Positions 61,755-64,000 of a DNA stretch of 64,000 nucleotides are shown here, one piece after another. The notes below the pieces were generated by a model. It was given only the letters and a program-made list of their open reading frames with translations, was not told the origin of the DNA and did no database searches. The stretch is from Thermoflexus sp. (GTDB taxonomy: Bacteria > Chloroflexota > Anaerolineae > Aggregatilineales > Aggregatilineaceae), in contig DYGX01000005.1 of the NCBI GenBank assembly GCA_020724465.1, forward strand, positions 225,614-289,613, written 5' to 3'. The position numbers were made by a program, and so were the translations under genes. Each line of letters begins with the position of its first letter. Position 1 is the first letter of the stretch.

Positions 61755-62180
61755 TTAGCCTTCGATCAGCACGCCCATGCTGCGCGCGGTACCTTCGATC
61801 TGCCGCATCGCGCCTTCGATGTCGATGGCGTTGAGGTCCTTCATCTTGATCTCGGCGATCTCGCGCACCTGCTGGCGGGTCAGCTTGCCCACCTTATCGC
61901 GGTTGGGCTGCGCCGAGCCGCGCTCCAGGCCGGCAGCGCGCCGGATCAGGAAAGCGGTCGGCGGGCTTTTGAGAATGAACTTGAACGAGCCATCGGTGAA
62001 GATCGTGATCTCGGCAGGCACGATCTCGCCGATGCGGTTGCTCGTCCGGGCGTTGTACTCCTTGCAGAAGGCCATCAGGTTGATGCCGTGCTGCGCCAAA
62101 GCGGGGCCAATGGGCGGCGCAGGGTTGGCTTTGCCTGCTTCGATCTGCAGGGTGACGACAGCTTTGACTTTCTTGGCCAT
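61755..62180 (-). CDS. rplK: 50S ribosomal protein L11
   Basis: 141 residues, the normal size. Forms the GTPase-associated centre with 23S rRNA, binding region of thiostrepton-type antibiotics. Typical blocks: [40 protein letters not shown], and the C-terminal [15 protein letters not shown] 62180 follows AAGGAAC. It is downstream of nusG as in most bacteria. Confidence 0.97.
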   Translation of the reverse strand: MAKKVKAVVTLQIEAGKANPAPPIGPALAQHGINLMAFCKEYNARTSNRIGEIVPAEITIFTDGSFKFILKSPPTAFLIRRAAGLERGSAQPNRDKVGKLTRQQVREIAEIKMKDLNAIDIEGAMRQIEGTARSMGVLIEG

Positions 62181-62266
62181 GTTTCTTGTTCCTTACACTG
62201 TTGGCAGGTATCCAGGGCGGCCCCAACGCGGACCGCCAGCGGTCAGAGGCGGGGCGAGCTACGCGC

Positions 62267-62950
62267 TCAGGCCTTTTCGACCTGCAGGAAGTCCAGCTCG
62301 ACCGGCGTTTCGCGGCCAAAGAACGAGACCAGAACGCGCACTTTCGCCTTTTCCATATCGATATCACCGACCGTTCCGATAAAGTCGTTGAACGGGCCGT
62401 CGATGATCCGTACCTTTTGGCCGGGGCGGAAGGTCACCTTGATCTTCGGCGCTTCCGCTTCCATCCGCCGCATGATCTGGGCGACTTCCTCAGGGCGCAG
62501 CGGGGTCGGCTCGTTGCCCATGCCGACAAACCCGGTGACGCCGGGCGTGTTGCGCACGACATACCACGAGTCCTCGTCCATGATCATCTGGACCAGGATG
62601 TAGCCGGGGAAGACGCGGCGCTCGATGGTGCGGCGCTTGCCCTCGCGAACCTCGATTTCCTCTTCGGTGGGGACCACGACGTCGAAGATTTTATCCTGCA
62701 TGCCCATCGTCTCGATGCGCTGCTCGATGGCATGGCGGACCTTGTTCTCCTGCCCGGAGTAGCAATGGACAACGTACCAGTGGCGCTCGTCGTCGTGCTC
62801 CTCGGTGTCCAGGCCAGCAGAGAGCAGCGTGTCGGCTGGCTCGTCCGAGGCGGCGTCGCGCTCGCCGGGCAGGTTGTCGTCGTCTTCGTCCAGATACAGG
62901 GGTTCTGGGTCGAAGTCCACGTCGTCGTCTTGATAATCATCCACAAACAT
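62267..62950 (-). CDS. nusG: Transcription termination/antitermination protein NusG
   Basis: 227 residues. An acidic N-terminal extension (about 50 residues, VDDYQDDDVDFDPEP...) precedes the NGN domain (WYVVHCYSGQENKVRHAIEQ; RRVFPGYILVQM) and the KOW domain (GQKVRIIDGPFNDFIGTV). It binds RNA polymerase and links it to Rho or ribosomes. ATG 62950 follows AAAGG on the minus strand; a GTG 24 bases upstream would overlap that site. The extension is longer than in E. coli NusG (181 residues). Confidence 0.96.
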   Translation of the reverse strand: MFVDDYQDDDVDFDPEPLYLDEDDDNLPGERDAASDEPADTLLSAGLDTEEHDDERHWYVVHCYSGQENKVRHAIEQRIETMGMQDKIFDVVVPTEEEIEVREGKRRTIERRVFPGYILVQMIMDEDSWYVVRNTPGVTGFVGMGNEPTPLRPEEVAQIMRRMEAEAPKIKVTFRPGQKVRIIDGPFNDFIGTVGDIDMEKAKVRVLVSFFGRETPVELDFLQVEKA

Positions 62951-63067
62951 TGCTACAGCCTTTACACTCAGCACCAGCGGGCGTTATCGATCGAGTCCCG
63001 GCGCGGCACAGCGCAAAGCCCGGCACCGCAGCGCGACACCGGTCTGTGTGCGGCCGTTCCGCGCGCC

Positions 63068-63493
63068 CTAGATCCGGTGGCGAAACAGCGTCCAGGTGCC
63101 GCCGACGACGGCAATCACCGCGACGGCGACAATCAGAAAGGTGGTTTCCGAATCCGGGTGGAATGCCTTCTGGAACCACCAGGACAGGAAAGTGTCGAGC
63201 AGCCCCAGCGCGATAGAGAAGAAGATGGTGACGCCCAACACCACACCCGTCAGGCGAAGCGTTTCTTCCCGCGTCGGCCAGGTAACCTTCTGGATCTCGG
63301 TGCGAACGCCGTGCAGATACCCCGCGATGCTGCGCACAACAGGGATCCGCTCGATCAGCCCCTGCGACTGGGCGCGGGGTTTGGCCGGCTGGCGCGCGGC
63401 AGTGGCGCTGCGGTCGCGGCGCCCCGTTTCGGCCGGGGCGACGGTTCCGTTTTCGGCCGTGTCATGGATGCTGCGGGTGCGTGTACGTGCCAC
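63068..63493 (-). CDS. secE: Preprotein translocase subunit SecE
   Basis: 141 residues. The SecE signature EIQKVTWPTREETLRLTGVV lies just before the membrane helix, and a further hydrophobic segment (TTFLIVAVAVIAVVGGTW) ends the protein. The first ~45 residues are a charged, low-complexity extension. SecE clamps SecY in the export channel. Its placement between trnW and nusG is the standard bacterial order. Confidence 0.92.
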   Translation of the reverse strand: MARTRTRSIHDTAENGTVAPAETGRRDRSATAARQPAKPRAQSQGLIERIPVVRSIAGYLHGVRTEIQKVTWPTREETLRLTGVVLGVTIFFSIALGLLDTFLSWWFQKAFHPDSETTFLIVAVAVIAVVGGTWTLFRHRI

Positions 63494-63532
63494 AATAAAC
63501 TCCTCGGCAATAGTCTCAATCGCCTATATCTA

Positions 63533-63557
63533 AGACACCGTCGCGAGGACGGTGTCT
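63533..63557. repeat. Perfect 10-bp inverted repeat between trnW and secE
   Basis: AGACACCGTC (63533-63542) pairs with GACGGTGTCT (63548-63557) around a 5-base loop. On the minus strand it sits between the tRNA and secE. No T-tract follows, so it may be an RNA-processing or stability hairpin or an attenuator. Confidence 0.6.
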
Positions 63558-63582
63558 AATCGTAGCGAGTGGTTTGGTTAGG

Positions 63583-63656
63583 CAGGGGAGGCAGGACTCG
63601 AACCCGCAGCCTACGGTTTTGGAGACCGTTGCTCTGCCAAATTGAGCTACTCCCCT
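63583..63656 (-). tRNA. trnW: tRNA-Trp (anticodon CCA)
   Basis: The minus strand folds as a full cloverleaf: acceptor AGGGGAG/CTCCCCT, D arm AGCTC...GAGC, anticodon stem ACGGT/ACCGT with loop CTCCAAA giving anticodon CCA (Trp), and T arm GCGGG TTCGAGT CCTGC. The discriminator is G. CCA is not encoded. Placement between rpmG and secE is the usual cluster order. Confidence 0.96.
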
Positions 63657-63705
63657 GGATCATGGGGCAAGCGTTCACCCCAACACAACTCACTAAGCGC
63701 TTAGC

Positions 63706-63873
63706 TCACTTAGTCTCACGATGCAGCGTGTGTTTCCGGCAGCGCGAGCAGTACTTCTTCAGCTCCAGGCGCTGCGGGTCATTTCGCCGGTTTTTCATGG
63801 TGGTGTAGTTCCGCTCCTTGCACTCGGTGCAAGCGAGGTGGATCACCATCCGGATGTCTTTCTTCTTCGCCAT
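63706..63873 (-). CDS. rpmG: 50S ribosomal protein L33
   Basis: 55 residues. It reads [20 protein letters not shown] at the start and carries two CxxC pairs (CTEC and CSRC), so it is the zinc-binding L33 form. [20 protein letters not shown] and [10 protein letters not shown] are typical. Start ATG 63873, stop TGA at 63706-63708. It lies between tuf and trnW. Confidence 0.95.
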   Translation of the reverse strand: MAKKKDIRMVIHLACTECKERNYTTMKNRRNDPQRLELKKYCSRCRKHTLHRETK

Positions 63874-63910
63874 AACTCACCCACACCTGCCCGGCGATTG
63901 GCCGGGAGCA

Positions 63911-63934
63911 GGGGCCAGCAGTGCCGCCGGCCCC
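63911..63934 (-). other. Hairpin between tuf and rpmG
   Basis: GGGGCC (63911-63916) pairs with GGCCCC (63929-63934). A second stem, CCCGGC...GCCGGG, follows toward rpmG (about 63890-63906). No T-tract, so full termination is doubtful; partial termination or RNA processing after tuf is possible. Confidence 0.4.
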
Positions 63935-63943
63935 TGAACGAAG

Positions 63944-64000
63944 CTACTCAAGGATTTCGGTAATGACACCGGCGCCGACGGTGAGACCGCCTTCGCGGAT
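63944..64000 (-). CDS. tuf: Elongation factor Tu, C-terminal end (partial)
   Basis: The last 18 residues and stop are present: IREGGLTVGAGVITEILE. This is the conserved end of EF-Tu domain 3 (REGGxTVGAGVVTxIxE). EF-Tu delivers aminoacyl-tRNA to the ribosome. The rest of the gene lies beyond the window edge. Confidence 0.93.
   Translation of the reverse strand: MREGGLTVGAGVITEILE

Overview
The window is a GC-rich (roughly two-thirds G+C by eye), gene-dense bacterial chromosome segment. It fits a Chloroflexota organism, probably of the Anaerolineae type. This is an inference from gene style: large GAF/PAS histidine kinases ending in the GRIWVE-type block, an ECF sigma factor overlapping a DUF5667 protein, Thr/Pro-rich lipoproteins, PA14/SH3 secreted proteins, and a tuf-rpmG-trnW-secE-nusG-rplK-rplA cluster. 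No phage, insertion sequence or CRISPR array is visible.

Layout. 1-5215 (+): a partial gene, a PHP-type histidinol-phosphatase, then an operon-like run of FHA protein, lipoprotein, WD40 protein and TPR membrane protein. 5198-5410 holds a 10-nt-period repeat array that inverts on itself. 5435-11075 (+): a beta-hydroxyacid dehydrogenase, a nucleoside deaminase with its own promoter and terminator, htpG, then an ECF sigma factor overlapping a DUF5667 protein. 11181-12710 (-): an amino-acid-type solute-binding protein made of two almost identical copies.

12943-21446 (+) is the main metabolic locus: eleven tightly packed genes resembling complex I subunits J, K, L, M, A, B, C, D, H and I, followed by a hydrogenase maturation peptidase. 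The D-like subunit keeps both CxxC nickel-ligand motifs and a cleavable C-terminal tail, and the B-like subunit has hydrogenase-type CNGC. This is therefore a group 4 membrane-bound energy-converting [NiFe] hydrogenase, not a NADH dehydrogenase. 21451-23668 (-) carries pgl and zwf of the oxidative pentose phosphate pathway.

23757-43156 is mostly envelope and signalling: glycosyltransferases (GT39-like, GT2, two GT4, one WecG/TagA), two acetyltransferases, a methyltransferase, a divergent isochorismatase-type hydrolase, two very large membrane sensor kinases, a CBS protein and a secreted PA14/SH3 protein. 43233-52248: a protein of unknown function, recF, rsmG, a class A penicillin-binding protein, a TIR-domain membrane protein, and a helical-repeat gene broken by one extra base. 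52270-60855: a sugar isomerase-like protein, a lipoprotein, a deoxynucleoside kinase-MazG fusion followed by a second kinase, a soluble sensor kinase, a lipoprotein, a site-2-type protease, a lytic transglycosylase and a macro-domain-like protein. 60957-64000 (-) is the translation/secretion cluster.

No gene-free stretch exceeds 300 bases. The longest gaps (about 270, 250, 234 and 232 bases) contain a possible structured RNA, an imperfect inverted repeat, and putative promoters.
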